Part shown: piece after piece, positions 41,906 to 53,194 of the stretch
How the letters are laid out: every line of letters starts with the position of its first letter
Position numbering within the stretch: the stretch's first letter is position 1
NCBI GenBank assembly: GCA_963169105.1
Contig: OY720636.1
Span: 78,046,123-78,110,122, forward strand
Length of the DNA: 64,000 nucleotides
Origin: Ceriagrion tenellum
Lineage: Eukaryota > Arthropoda > Insecta > Odonata > Coenagrionidae
Reading direction: 5' to 3'
The notes under the pieces: model-generated
Seen by the model: the letters and a program-made list of their open reading frames with translations, nothing else
Told to the model about the DNA's origin: nothing
The model's database searches: none
Program-made: the position numbers and the translations under genes

Positions 41906-42487
41906 CGATATCGCAGGAACCTTCGAATTTTATTTGTAAAAATGTACTCATAAGTTTTATAAAAATTTCATAACATTTGTTGTACAACATAGCCATGAGG
42001 AAGCAGAAATATATTTGCTAAACTTTCACTTTAAGAAGTGATGGAACTCCCAAGAGCGATCCTCCAGCATAATTGAGTATACACGTGAAAATATTTATAT
42101 GATGCATTCCTTCGGAATTTCAGATGGTTGATATTTTTGCAGGTTGTGATAAAGGATTCTGGCAGATTTTTTAGAAACTCTACGGAAAAAGCCAAAGAAC
42201 TTCTTCAGATTTGTATAGAGAATTTTGCAGAAGCATATAAAAAAAGCGTGCTGCATTTTTTAGCTGGACTATCATGTGCCTGGGCCATTTCACCAGCCAT
42301 AACCACATCCCTAAAGGAAGTGCCCCAGTAGCTTAGTTTCGAATAGTTCGCGCGTGCAACTGTCATTGACGCGAAGTTTCGGTGGACGTGAAATTTAAAT
42401 GAATTCGGTGTTGAAATATCGTGGACTCCATTGTCTTAAAGGCTATATTTGCTTAATTGTGTGGACGGTTTTCGGCTGTTGCCCAAA
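41815..42487. repeat. Inverted repeat arm I-left (partner 45,972-46,640)
   Basis: The two arms are reverse complements over about 670 bases with scattered differences. Examples are GATATCGCAGGAACCTTCG at 41,910 against its inverse at 46,540, and GTGTGGACGGTTTTCGGC at 42,460 against its inverse at 45,975. The spacer is about 3.5 kb. The outer ends carry the degenerate hammerhead-like block. Each arm contains the exon-like frame listed separately. Confidence 0.9.
42142..42331 (+). CDS. Exon-like open frame, 62 codons, repeated in the inverted arm
   Basis: After a good splice acceptor (ATATTTTTGCAG) the frame runs VVIKDSGRFFRNSTEKAKEL, LQICIENFAEAYKKSVLHFL and AGLSCAWAISPAITTSLKEV, then PQ and TAG. 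The partner at 46,118-46,307 (minus) keeps the acceptor AG (TTTTTCCAG), frame and stop with a few amino-acid changes. It predicts one amphipathic helix. It could be a terminal exon of a transposon or captured host gene. Because differences do not favour synonymous sites, conservation may simply reflect recent duplication. Confidence 0.3.
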
Positions 42488-45400
42488 GGTGAGTCAATTC
42501 GTATGGCCCGCTCCGTGATGACCACACGAATGTCATGTCAGTGTCGAAGGATGGCGTTTAAAGCACCCTCTGTATATTATCACCGCCTCTGGGAGCCGAA
42601 AGGTCCGAAATGTGCGGCGGAAGTTTGATAAGTTTGGTCCATAAAGGAATGGATTTGACGCGGAGAGAAACTCTAGAGAAGGAGAAAAAAATATGTGATA
42701 TCATATGTATCGGTTACGCCAGTGGTTCAGACTCTCACTCTCTGATGCCGATGTTGTTCGGTTGGAACACGGAAATGGGAAACGCAATAGAGGGAGTGGA
42801 GAGAAGAACACGCCTGGTTGCGTTTGCACCCGCCTCTCTTCTCCTTCGCTCTCAGCATGTCGGCCTCAAAATCTCTGTGTGAAATTTTTTAGTCCGAGAT
42901 AAGAATGGAGGATAGAATGAGTGGCCGCTCAAGCATCGTGCATGCTGCGTTGCTATGGTGGTAATAATAATATTAGTACTTAATTTAATTAATAATGTTT
43001 GTTTATTACAAATTACATTTAAAATGACGAGTTTGCAGTAACTTTTGGTAACCTTGAAGGAGAACCTGTTTAAGGCTGCTACATCTGATTATATCATGTT
43101 ATACTTACTCTTAAATATACATAGTATAGCTCATGAGTGAGACCAAAACAATTATTTAACAATGTAATTGCGTACCTGAAGAAGAAAAGAAATTGACAGT
43201 TTGTTGATTTATTTCTAACACGTATACAATAACATTTCCTCTACGCTGTCTTTGACGAGAAGCCTAAAATATACATTTTTCAGTAGTAGTTATCGAAAAA
43301 TGTACATTTTTTATAATAAAAGCGAAAACATGCGTTTTTTAGTATTATAATTGCTCCTAATAAATAATAAGTATATCATGTCGAAAAAAAGTATTTACGT
43401 ACGATTTCCATTTAAATTTTGAATCCCGCGCCGTAAATCCAAGTCATAACAATCATGCTTTAATTGAGACGGAGGTTTATGAATATAATTTCCCGGGTCA
43501 TTCTTGATACAACGTGGACGGATTTTCAACGTATAAATAGATGTGCTTAAGTTAACAGTGGTCCAAGAATTTGTTTTCGACTTATTTAAAAGTTATTGAC
43601 AAAAGGACTTAGTGACGTACCCTAGTCATAATGGATACCATATTCGAATTATTCGTTTTAATTTCAGCTTCTGTAAAGAGCATATATTAAATACTGCAAT
43701 TATATACTGTTATACTACTGAAATTTTAAGTAATTAAATTGAAAAATCTAAAAAATTCTTTAACTTGACTCATTTTCTTCACGCGGTACATTTAAAACTC
43801 CTTCGCAACGGAAAGTTTTTTGCGATCCTTCAAAAAATTAGTTTCATGTATATGATTTTTTTTCAAAAATAGTTGATAAAACATAGGAACTACAAACTGT
43901 TAAATTTTTGACTAGATCTAGGCGTTAAAATTTCCACATTAAAAAAAAAGATCTCTCAAGAGAGCACACACATTCCATTTGCCATGTAAAAAGACTGGAA
44001 TTTTTCGTCAAAATTTTCGCAAAGTAGTTCGGTAAGGGGCTAATATTCTGGTATTATTGGAAGGGTGAAATGTTTTTCTTTTAATTTAGACCAAATTCGT
44101 TGATTTATAGGTAAAATGATATTTCGCACAGATAACCTTAAGAGTAAGGAGCCCGTCAATTGCTCCGTTTGGAGTCAACGGTTTGCTCTTCACCCGTTGC
44201 AGTCGTGCACACGACATGGCGGTCGCTTATCCGCCGGTTTAAAATTTAAACTTGGCCCGCTTTGGCGAACGCTAGGAACGTTTTCGATTTTGGCAAACGC
44301 CTAGTTAATTTGATATCAAGATATCTTGATTCCTAGGCAAGCAAAGTGAAATCCTTACTTGACACTTTCGTAGCCCTTTTACGATGGAAGAGACATCATG
44401 CGGCCTTCATCTCGTAAAAGATACGAAAAGCGCCATCCGTGTCCATCATTATTGTGGGTGATTGAAGTGGATTACTCCTTTAAAATGCTTCCCAACCTTA
44501 TACGACAAATTAAAAGAGAATATTATTTCTAAAATCTTATTGATTATGAATAAAATAATTCTCATATACCCTAATATGATGATTAAATATTATGCTTCGA
44601 TTACTTGGGGCTGCTAAAGTGGACGACGTATCGCTCACTGTATTTCACCACAATCAACGTCTTTATGCAAAAAAGGCATTATAATATTTTTTGCCTTCAT
44701 GAAAAATCACGTAACAATATATCAATGTATTACGCTCCTAACAAACTACCTTTGATCTTCAACTGTTGAATTATAATTACGCGCGTTGTAGCTAACATAA
44801 TTAAGCTGAAAACAAATTATATGTACTGTATTGGTTTATTGTCCCCCTTCTTTGATGAATGCAGTGAAAATCTCTTCAATGCTCAACGTTATTCACAATT
44901 ATGATGTTCGTTAGCTAAAACTAATTCTTCCAATGAAATTATGGCTACCTGAGAGTACTTTCCATCGGACCATAATTCTTTCAACGGGATCTTTTTTTTC
45001 CTTCCAGAGCAAGGAAAACAGAAAATGTAGGTTCAATGAAGTAAACAATGACGGAACATTTACAATGTATGGAATTATTCACACAACGATTAGGTACCAA
45101 AATCTTTTATCAGTGTATTCACATTTGAAAAGCCTTTAAATATAGCGACTTCATCGATTTTTCCGGAAAAACTTAATAAATATCACACAAATATACGTAG
45201 TAACGATAAAATAGTATCCATTTGAAAGTTTATTCACTTCTATTTTCCATACATGCCCATATTATCACACCCCGAGTTCTAACTCAAAACCTAGCAAGCA
45301 TAACAAGTCTGCTTTTTCATTTACTTAGTATCTTTCCTCGATAGCTAGTGAACAAGCGCATGGTTATGACGTGTCCATGACGTCATAGCTTTCGGTGCGT

Positions 45401-45971
45401 ACTAGGTTTCAAGGAAAGATTGCATGATTTGCCAAGTTCGAAAACGGCCTAGGTGGACGACCAGCTAAGTGTGCCCCACGCGTCGCTCGGGAGATGAAAG
45501 ATTTGTTTCCAGTTTTCGTCGGTTGGGGGCGGAAGAGGAAGGCGGTTGGGATGAGGTGTCGTGAGGATTGAATTGGAAAAAAAAAGAATGACGAAATCGG
45601 AATCTGTTTTCTTCCCAACGGTCGCGATCTGTTTCTTTGTTACGTCGCGATCTTCCTGGCGTTTGGTTGACTCATGGGTGTTTCTATTCTGCGCTACCGG
45701 TTTCTCCTCCGATGGACATTTACGTGGGGAATAGATGCTTTGGGATGGCTGTATTCGGAAGGTAATCTAAGTAACACTATTCATCATCGTTTCATTAAAG
45801 AAACTGGGATTTATCAAGCGAATTGTGGGAAGGTTCTCAAATTATGGAGAAACATTTATTATAGGCATGCCAGATAACCTACCCTGTTTCCAATGTGCGA
45901 GGTACATCCATAAAGTAAGTTCTGTTTGACAGGTCATAGAAAACAAGTACATATTCATAAAAACTATTGAT
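42488..45971. other. Spacer between inverted arms; mainly unrecognised, two small repeats
   Basis: 43,360-43,610 is family Z copy 2. 43,627-43,760 begins with an inverted piece of family W (ATACCATATTCGAATTATTC). 45,795-45,845 is a CR1-like C2 scrap encoding LKKLGFIKRIVGRFS. The rest has no recognised gene; 42,610-42,902 has overlapping frames without motifs. Confidence 0.5.
43360..43610. repeat. Dispersed A/T-rich repeat (family Z), copy 2
   Basis: Matches 28,350-28,590 in order: ATTTACGTACGATTTCC, CGCGCCGTAAATCCAAGTC, CAGTGGTCCAAGAATTTG and TTAAAAGTTATTGACAAAAGG. Noncoding. Confidence 0.6.
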
Positions 45972-46640
45972 TGCCGAAAACCGTCCACACAATTAAACAA
46001 ATATAGCCTTTAAGACAATGGAGTCCACGATATTTCAACACCGAATTCATTTAAATTTCACGTCAACCGAAACTTCGCGTTAATGACAGTTGCACGCGCG
46101 AACTATTCGAAACTAAGCTACTGGGGCACTTCCTTTAGGGATGTGGTTATGGCTGGTGAAATGGCCCGGGCACATGATAGTCCAGCTAAAAAATGCAGCA
46201 CGCTTTTTTTATATGCTTCTGCAAAATTCTCTATACAAATCTGAAGAAGTTCTTTGGCTTTTTCCGCAGAGTTTCTAAAAAATCTGTCAGGATTCGTAAT
46301 CACAACCTGGAAAAATATCAACCATCTGAAATTCCGAAGGAATGCATCATATAAATATTTTCACGTGTATACTCAATTATGCTGGAGGATCGCTCTTGGG
46401 AGTTCCATCACCTCTTAAAGTGAAAGTTTAGCAAATATATTTCTGCTTCCTCATGGCTATGTTGTACAACGAATTTTATGAAATTTTTATTAAACTTATG
46501 AGTGAACATATTTTACAAATAAAATCCGAAGGTTCCTGCGATATCGAGTGGACTTCATGCATGGTGCAGAAATGATAAATTTCTAATTATCCACAGAAAT
46601 TAAGTTTACTGAGACTTAGGTTGCGATGTTTCCTTTCTAC
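45972..46640. repeat. Inverted repeat arm I-right
   Basis: Reverse complement of 41,815-42,487. Its outer end (46,613-46,647) holds GACTTAGGTTGCGATG and CTACCTCATCGATG and joins directly to the 5S-bearing arm at about 46,640. It contains the second copy of the exon-like frame (46,118-46,307, minus). Confidence 0.9.
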
Positions 46641-46907
46641 CTCATCGATGAAGAAAAATCACACGACCCAAGTGCGCTCCAAGACAAAAAATAGCCTTCG
46701 CTTAGACGTATTTTAAAATGTCGAAATACCAAAGTAGTCAAGAGAACTGATAGAGACAATGCGGTGATAAATTTAAAAAAATAGCCGAGAAGACTTTCAA
46801 ACTTAGCGGTGTAACTATTTGAAGAGGGTCCAAGGTTCCCACGTAGAATATTACAGGTCCATTACCAGTCTCTCTGGTTCCCACGTTATAATTGAAAAAA
46901 AAGTTTA

Positions 46908-47026
46908 AGCCAACGGCACCCGGTGTTCCCAGGCGGTCACCCATCCAAGTACTATCCGGGCCCGACGATGCTTAACTTCGGTGATCGGACGAGAACCGGT
47001 GTATTCATCGTGGTGTGGCCGTTGGC
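46908..47026 (-). rRNA. 5S rRNA: 5S ribosomal RNA gene
   Basis: The 119-nt minus-strand sequence starts GCCAACGGCCACACCACG and ends CACCGGGTGCCGTTGGCT. The two ends pair as helix I (GCCAACGGC/GCCGTTGGC). The internal control region is present: AAGTTAAGCATCGTCGGGCC (A box and intermediate element) and TACTTGGATGGGTGACCGCC (C box). A T-run (TTAAACTTTTTTTT) directly follows as a Pol III terminator. Length, folding ends and conserved blocks agree with arthropod 5S. The product is the small structural RNA of the large ribosomal subunit. It is identical base for base to the copy at 54,390. Whether this isolated gene is expressed is unknown. Confidence 0.95.
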
Positions 47027-47189
47027 ATTTCTTGAGTGTATCTCGAAAGACTTCATTCTACTTCACCGAGTTTGGCAACTCATGCCAACGGATTCCCCAA
47101 ACCAATTGGGAGTAAAAAGAATCGCAAGACTTCATTTGTGTTTATGACTTGATTTCCTTTCTGACTTAAGTCCTTGCTTCTGTCTGCTT

Positions 47190-47530
47190 CGAGTGGCAAG
47201 ATGAGGACAACGGAGGGACAAAATGAGAAATGATGGAGTGTACACAAGAGTAGAAGAGAAAACGACCAAATATGGAACGCCATACGGAAAAGAAGAATCA
47301 AATGGATTGGGAACACATTGAGGCGCAATGGGTTTTTGAAGAACATAATTGAAGGTAAAATGAAGGGAAAAGTCCCCAGAGAAAGATCCAGGAATAAGTT
47401 AACAGACCAAATAAAGAGGAAAGTACATACATAGAAAGAGATATCAGGAGGTAAGGGAACTAGCATTAGATAGGGAAGGGTGGAGGGCTTCAGTCAAACA
47501 ATGTTAGGATTGAACGACCAATGATGATGA
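47190..47530 (+). pseudogene. RTE-like LINE 3' fragment (family A) inside the 5S arm
   Basis: Plus strand, across frames: GNTLRRNGFLKNIIEGKMKG, KVPRERSRNKLTDQIKRKV and YQEVRELALDREGWRASVKQ, then GTTAGGATTGAACGACCAAT and an ATGATGATGAT tail. Frameshifts separate the parts. Its 5' side lies about 165 bases upstream of the 5S start, so the LINE probably inserted into a 5S spacer before the arm was duplicated. The inverted twin is 53,880-54,235. Confidence 0.78.
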
Positions 47531-48155
47531 TAGAGAACTTCCTTACACCTAAATGAGAACACAATAAATACATTGAAATAGAATCTAATTAGTACAAATA
47601 TTACACGCCAAAGGTAACTTACAAGCCGTACAAACGGTTATAAGGATTGAATCACCGGACGGATCTCCGTGCACTTACGCTGAGCGTTTGCCCTCAATAG
47701 ATCGGCCATTGGCGGAAAGAAAGGATGGACTCAGACCCACGGCCTACGAAATGAGCGCGGGAATTTGGGTAAGAAATGTTATGGTTCAAAATCCGGTCAC
47801 AATTAGGCTGACCTCGTAACGAACGCCAAAAATAACTGAGTGAATGAGTAGCTGAAAAAAAATATTACATATAAAAATAAAATACAAAAACCCACCTGGA
47901 AACCAAAACGCTAACTACAGTCGCTATCTAGTATTGAGAAAAAATATAAAAACAATTCAGGAAATAACATGGACATCTGCTGAAAACTTTTTAAGAACTG
48001 TACACTGGACAATTAGTCCAAACTACGGAAACGCTCTACGACGCCCCCCTAATGCAATCCCTTAGGAAATACCATTTGGTCCCATGAGGGTCTGAGAAGC
48101 TGATGGTCATTTTGGGAATCTAATCAAATCTCTATGAGTCTCCATTTGCGGTTTA

Positions 48156-48534
48156 CGTCCATGGATAACGAGTTTTCAATGATTTGGAGCCTGCGAAATG
48201 TGTCATACTTTTGTAGAATCTCAGAATAAAACTCAGATTACAATAATGTCGTCTTTATTGAGCGACAGCATCCAGCTCTCTCTTACAAATAACTCACCAT
48301 ACGTCACACAAAAATTAGAGATGATGGTAAATCAAGGAATTCCATCACGTCGAGGTCGAGAAAAAAATTAAGCCCATATTCTATAGTATTAACTCCACTC
48401 ATTTGCAATTCAGAAAGTGTCTTTGCGTCTCGCAACGATAATATTATAGTGAACCCTTAAAACTTGAGAACAAAGGGGAAGTATAATCTCAAAGAGCTCA
48501 CCATAGCGAGGAAAGCATAAACAATAAGAAAAGA
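48156..48534. other. Unassigned spacer
   Basis: Nothing recognised right of the 5S-bearing arm. Confidence 0.35.
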
Positions 48535-49500
48535 GGTTAGGCAAAATACAAAAAATATTAAATTATACCGTAACCTTATGAAAATACTATACCATCAAAG
48601 AGTCAAAAAGGCAAAAAGAAGATTCAAGATTTTTGCGCGCAATTATCATAGGTACAACATAAAATTACGTAATTTTAAAACTTTTTACTCATAAATTATC
48701 GCTAATAAGCAAGTCAATCAAATTTGAAGGCATTTGCGGGGACGTGATTTCTGTTTGGACGAACGTGGCACGAATACGGGACATAATTCCTTTCTTTTGG
48801 CAAGTATTTGATGACACAAAGTGCTAGGGCGGAAAATGAATCTCGGAATATTGTGGGGTAAGGTTGTTTCGAATAATATCACCCATTTCTTTCTTATCGT
48901 GATCTCTTTCATCCGAAACTTGTTGCGGCTCATATTCGAGGGCACTGGCTGTTATGATAGATTTTTAGTCTCGTGGAAAAACTGAACCAGAGTTTAACCA
49001 GGCAAACATAATTGCTAATAGTAAACTCAACCGGCTGAGTTTCAAAGAAACTATAAACTGGCTGAGCTATTAGATTTCATAACTGATGCGGTGCTAGTTT
49101 GCCACTTGTTCCCAGTAGGAACTCTTGGTCGTCGACCATGAAGTCAAAACTTATGCAGCCGCTGCTGGAACTCTTACGATGTAGACCTAGTTTCAGAAAT
49201 AGATCGAATACAGCGTAGAGCAAATAGATTTGATAACATTTGTCACGATTTACTTAGAAGAGTTACTCTATTTTTGAAAAAAAAACAATGTCCCTGTAAG
49301 TTCCCTTGAATTTGGTAGGTAGGCTTGAATAAAAGCGATAATTTTAAGATTAAAAAGCTTTTTAAAATTTGTAATTTTACGCTCGTACTAAGGAAATTGC
49401 GCGCAAAAACGTTAAATCTTTCTCTTTCTTTGAACTCTTTGAAAGTACAGTATTTTTGTATCATCATGGCGTTAATTAATTTTTTTTATTTTACATATCC
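48535..49500. mobile_element. Element with long A/T-rich terminal inverted repeats
   Basis: 48,535-48,720 and 49,325-49,500 are diverged inverted copies: GATTCAAGATTTTTGCGCGC on the left against GCGCGCAAAAACGTTAAATC on the right. A piece of the same terminal repeat is at 53,195-53,262 (CAAAAATACTGTACTTTCAA). The interior has a CR1-like C2 scrap at 49,180-49,260 (EIDRIQRRANRFDN). No transposase is seen. Confidence 0.6.
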
Positions 49501-50044
49501 TCTTTTCTCATTGCTGATGTTTCCTATACAGTATTTTGCCGGATGATCAACGTATTTAACTGGATCGAGACTATTGTGGCATAAACGATCACAAGTTTAA
49601 TAGTAAGGAAATAGAATGCAAAACCCTTCAAATTTAAAATGACAATTTTTATTGCACAATTAGGTACGACCATTGGTGTTGCGATAGACCGGTTCCATGA
49701 AATTTAGGCCCTTAAATTGTAGTTTTTTCACTTGTGCTTAATATCTAACCATCATTGCTAACCGTTCATCCAGAATGAAATTTCCAGCATGATTCTGGCT
49801 TTCTGCATAGTTAAGCATCCTGCAGAACTATTTATCAATAGCATCAATAATGTTGACCATTGGTTGCATCATTGCTGGTTTCAAATGGTAGCATGTCCGT
49901 CTTCGTAGCACTCTCCTAGTTTCTGGGCTCACAGCGAACTGTCATCCTGACTGCTTTTTGGTCAGCGCCTAGCGACCGGAGGGAAGTGCGCGGTTCTGGT
50001 TTTAACAGGAATGAGTGCTGCATTCCTGGCGCGGAATCAACTCG
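49501..50044. other. Unassigned spacer
   Basis: No gene recognised. Confidence 0.35.
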
Positions 50045-50095
50045 TGCCACACACTCAAGAGGTGGCTGGCACGGTATTTCATAGATATGGACGCA
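50045..50095 (+). pseudogene. CR1-like 3' terminal hairpin scrap
   Basis: TCGTGCCACACACTCAAGAG and GTGGCTGGCACGGTATTTC then ATAGATATGGA match the last 50 bases of family C1. The outer stem has changed on both sides (CCCTGC/GCAGGG to TCGTGC/GCACGG) yet still pairs. No coding part remains next to it. Confidence 0.6.
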
Positions 50096-50890
50096 AAACC
50101 TTCAATTCCTAAAAATCAGCTCCGTTGATGTCTCCTCTAGGTTATTAGTCACGTCATGGCGTGGCATCCCAGAGGCGTTGACCGAAACACTGCCACCCCT
50201 AATTTCATTTATTAGCCCTACGAAAAGCGCGCGCAATGCCCTATCGGTGTTATTCTTATGGCGATGTTCCAAAGAGTGGGTCCAATGTTTCTCGCCATAT
50301 TCCACATTTTGGATACCCTCTATGGACGCAATTATGAAACATCACCATTTAACAATATACTGCTACTATATTTTACAGGGTGATTCAAAAGTCTTGATAT
50401 GATTACGGAAAATCAGAACGCTTTTCTTTTTAATATCGTGCAGAAGTGCGCCGTGCTTCAAATAAAGGTCACATTGAACATTTGTAGCAATAATTTATTG
50501 TAGCAAATAAAATAAAAAAAGCAATAACAAATAAAACTTGATGCATGCAGTAACATTTTCATCTTTGTTTCAAGTATATATGTTGAAAAATAAAAATGTT
50601 CATATTTTTCGCGATCATAACAAGATTTTTGAATCACCCTGTATTTTTTAAAAGAGCTATACTAGCATTTTTTTAAATTTCAAGTTATTTGACATAAAAA
50701 TTTATTTTGACATTTGACGCATTTGTGTTTTATATATTTAATTTTAAATAATACTTGAAATATTATTATATACACTAGGTATACTTCAGCATTACCTTCA
50801 TAACGTAACTTTTTTAAACTTCCCAATTTTTTCCTTCGTATGACAGCCTGAAGTGGCTTAAGGGGATGCACATGAAACCAGCTCCCTCCA

Positions 50891-51088
50891 TTAACCCTTT
50901 GAGTGCGACATGACGTGATATCACGTCATACTTGTCTTTATGATGCGCTGATGACGTCATATCACGTCAATGGTGCCGTGAGTGTTCCAGCTTTTACTAG
51001 TGAACTTTTACTGGGCCCACTAGTAAAAGCTGGCACACTCACAGTACCCATCACGTGATATCACGTCATGCCGCACTCAAAGAGTTAA
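50891..51088. mobile_element. piggyBac-like MITE with ATATCACGTCA palindromes, left copy
   Basis: TTAA at both ends encloses CCCTTTGAGTGCGACATGAC and its inverse GTCATGCCGCACTCAAAGAG. TTAA target sites with CCCTTT-type ends fit the piggyBac superfamily. Inside, TGACGTGATATCACGTCA (50,911-50,928) is an 18-base perfect palindrome, with variants near 50,950 and 51,050, and CCAGCTTTTACTAGTG is mirrored about the centre. No coding capacity. Confidence 0.8.
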
Positions 51089-51092
51089 ATTT

Positions 51093-51569
51093 CTACTAGT
51101 GAAGTCTCTCCTGCAACCAATCCTAGACTACTGCCCACTTCCCTGACGCGACCTCCCTGGCAGAGATCTGAACCGCCTTCAAGTAGCCCAGAATGCGTGC
51201 ATTCGTTACGCATTCAGAACTGGACTATGGGACCACCTGACTCACATCTACAGGATCGAAGGCTTTCTCAAGAAGAAGGAAAGGCGATCTTTCATATGCA
51301 CTCTGACTGGCGTGTCTGTACGCCAATATGGAGTCCCCTCCTATATAGTGAATAAACTAAAAACGATGCAGGAGGTACGCGCAAGGGATACACGGATGGG
51401 AGCCTTATCATATCGACACCCCCTCCAAAGATCAAAGAGAATGACTGGTTCTTTCGTGGCAACCTTTGACAGAACTTTTAACTCACTGTCAAATGACCTT
51501 AAAAACAGATGCACCAGGAATACTCTGAAGGAGCATCTGGCGAAGGGCTACGACATGAATGTCCCCTAG
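51093..51569 (+). pseudogene. Jockey/CR1-like LINE C-terminal fragment, left arm
   Basis: Encodes SLLQPILDYCPLP, a stop, then RLQVAQNACIRYAFRTGLWD, HLTHIYRIEGFLKKKERRSF, YGVPSYIVNKLKTMQEVRAR, MTGSFVATFDRTFNSLSNDL and KNRCTRNTLKEHLAKGYDMN. The LDYCPL, QNACIRYAF and ERR blocks are typical of the region after the RT in jockey-superfamily LINEs. From 51,312 the last 85 codons are open. It is a third LINE type, distinct from C1 and C2. The twin lies at 55,938-56,416. Confidence 0.75.
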
Positions 51570-52250
51570 TTTCGTAAGGAAGCAGTTTCCTAACCGCGTG
51601 GACTCAGCATATGTGTATTACACAATTGTCGATAAATGAAACTGATCGTTGTGCCTAAACTGCACAAATTAGTCTATACATAGCTCGTTATGTACATGAC
51701 ATCCATTTCACCAACATTAGGAATCATTTTTTTTTATATATCACACTGTTGAGTCAGTTTTTCTTAAAATATTTATTTATTTATTTATTCTTTGCTACAT
51801 AAAGGATACAATATGCACCTGCTATAACGACTCTTAAAAATTATAGCTGGTGTGCTAATATGATATTTTTATTTTTATCTAACATTTCAAGCGTTAAGAA
51901 AAATCACGATTATTGTGATTCATTTTTAATATTCATTCCTTCACTCAATGGCTTCCGGCTTTTCAATATTGTATTTTTAATAATGTGCTCTTTTACAATA
52001 CTTTGACAGCATAAGGCCATTATGCGGCATTAACTGACCACCGGGCAGAACACCGGCCATAATTTCAGCCGCATCAGATGACTTGGGATGAAGGCAACAA
52101 AAAATAACATCAGCTTTGTAATCGTTTATGTAAACAAAAAAGAAAAGCTGGCCTGCGTGCCAAATGCCTTTTAAATGAAATTTAAAAAAAAACTCTCTAA
52201 GAGCCCTGGGGCGGGGGAAGAGGGGGCCATAAGGCCTCATTCTCCCCAGG

Positions 52251-52526
52251 ATAAATACTACAAAGTCAAGTCAAAGTCAAGCTGAAACCGTTTATTTCAT
52301 AGCTCAATCAGGCACGCAATCGTCAGTAAATATCGTCACACATTCATCTATTCAAATTGTTTGAGAAGCCGTCGAAAGAGACGCAACTTTCCACACACTT
52401 AATCCGAAGCGTTACGATTATGTCTAGCGTCGCAACAAAATGGGAAAGTCTCTTAAAGAAGGAGATATTTCTATATTTTTGAGAAGTAACAAATTTGACT
52501 CGCTCGTCCATTAAGGGTCCTTAAGG
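52251..52526. other. Left-only segment inside the palindrome
   Basis: Present between the outer and inner left arms but absent from the corresponding place on the right, where only about 110 bases with a short tandem repeat occur. It contains AAGTCAAGTCAAAGTCAAG near its left edge. No gene recognised. Confidence 0.5.
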
Positions 52527-53160
52527 GTTAAGCTGTGTCCCAACTCGCCAATCAGGCACCTATATCGGAGAATTAATCGAGGACGCCACTATGAAGTGTG
52601 TCCTAACTCGTTGAGCATTATGAGGGAGCGGATTTCGGTGCCTTTTTCGTGCATCGGGTTTAGGTTACTGGATATCTCCCTATGTTTTCTGGCTTTTTCT
52701 TGCGGATGACAAGAAGATATTTCCACTAGTGAAGTGAGATGACAAGAAGCCCGCAAGAATGGAGAGATCTACATTCTAGCTCCGCAGAAACCTGAGCACC
52801 AACATTAGGTTAATGGAGTTTATCTTATATGCAAATCCATTTTGAAATAACCATGATGGAGAGTGTTTCATGCGTCAGGAAAAAACACCGGGCATAACCT
52901 CATCGATGATGAAAAATCACACGACCCAAGTGTTCTCCAAGACAAAAAAAAACCTTCCCTTAGACGTATTTTAAAATGCCGAAATAGCATAGCACTATAG
53001 AGAACTGATAGAGACAATGCGGTGATAAATTTTCAAAAATAGACGAGAAGACTTTCAAACTTCGCACTGTAAATAATTTGACGATGGTCCAAGGTTCCCG
53101 CGTAGAATATTACAGGTCCATTATCAGTCTCTCTGGTTCCCGCGTTATAATTGAAAAAAA
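52527..53160. repeat. Large palindrome, inner left arm (partner 54,509-55,147)
   Basis: GCTGTGTCCCAACTCGCCAA at 52,529 faces its inverse at 55,128, and GAAACACTCTCCATCATGG at 54,808 faces its inverse at 52,853. Its last 265 bases (52,895-53,160) are segment R, in direct orientation to 46,640-46,907. It ends in AATTTAAAAAAA repeats. Confidence 0.9.
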
Positions 53161-53194
53161 TTTAAAAAAATTTAAAAAAATAATTTACCCAATA

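Larger units (their letters stand above)
46640..48155. repeat. 5S-bearing inverted arm, left copy (partner 53,275-54,785)
   Basis: Order on the plus strand: a 267-base segment R (ACGACCCAAGTGCGCTCC to GTTCCCACGTTATAATTG), the 5S rRNA gene (minus), a LINE family A fragment, then 600 bases of other DNA to CATGAGGGTCTGAGAAGC. The partner repeats the whole order inverted. By eye the part from about 46,843 to 48,020 is almost base-identical to its partner, while R and the distal end differ at many positions. A third R copy is at 52,895-53,160. Confidence 0.92.
50316..52250. repeat. Large palindrome, outer left arm (partner 55,259-57,161)
   Basis: About 1.9 kb in reverse-complement relation to 55,259-57,161. 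It includes a TACAGGGTGATTCAAAAGTC start region, a second inverted copy of that GGTGATTCAAAA motif near 50,630, a piggyBac-like MITE, a LINE C-terminal fragment, an ATTT microsatellite (51,770-51,790) and CCGGGCAGAACACCGGCC. The outermost bases CCCTCTAT match on both sides; the right end is followed by TTAA, the left by ATCC. The arms differ by scattered substitutions and small indels, so this is not an assembly mirror. Confidence 0.92.

Noticed and set aside
46908..47147. 74-codon frame antisense to the 5S gene (MFPGGHPSKYY...) and its twin at 54,269-54,493
   Set aside because: Its sequence is explained by the 5S rRNA gene read on the other strand; the 5S fold and promoter boxes account for its conservation.
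47080..47466. 128-codon frame rich in Leu, Phe and Pro, repeated in both 5S arms
   Set aside because: It is antisense to a family A LINE tail; the same kind of antisense frame appears opposite the copies at 1.7, 36.3 and 63.7 kb.
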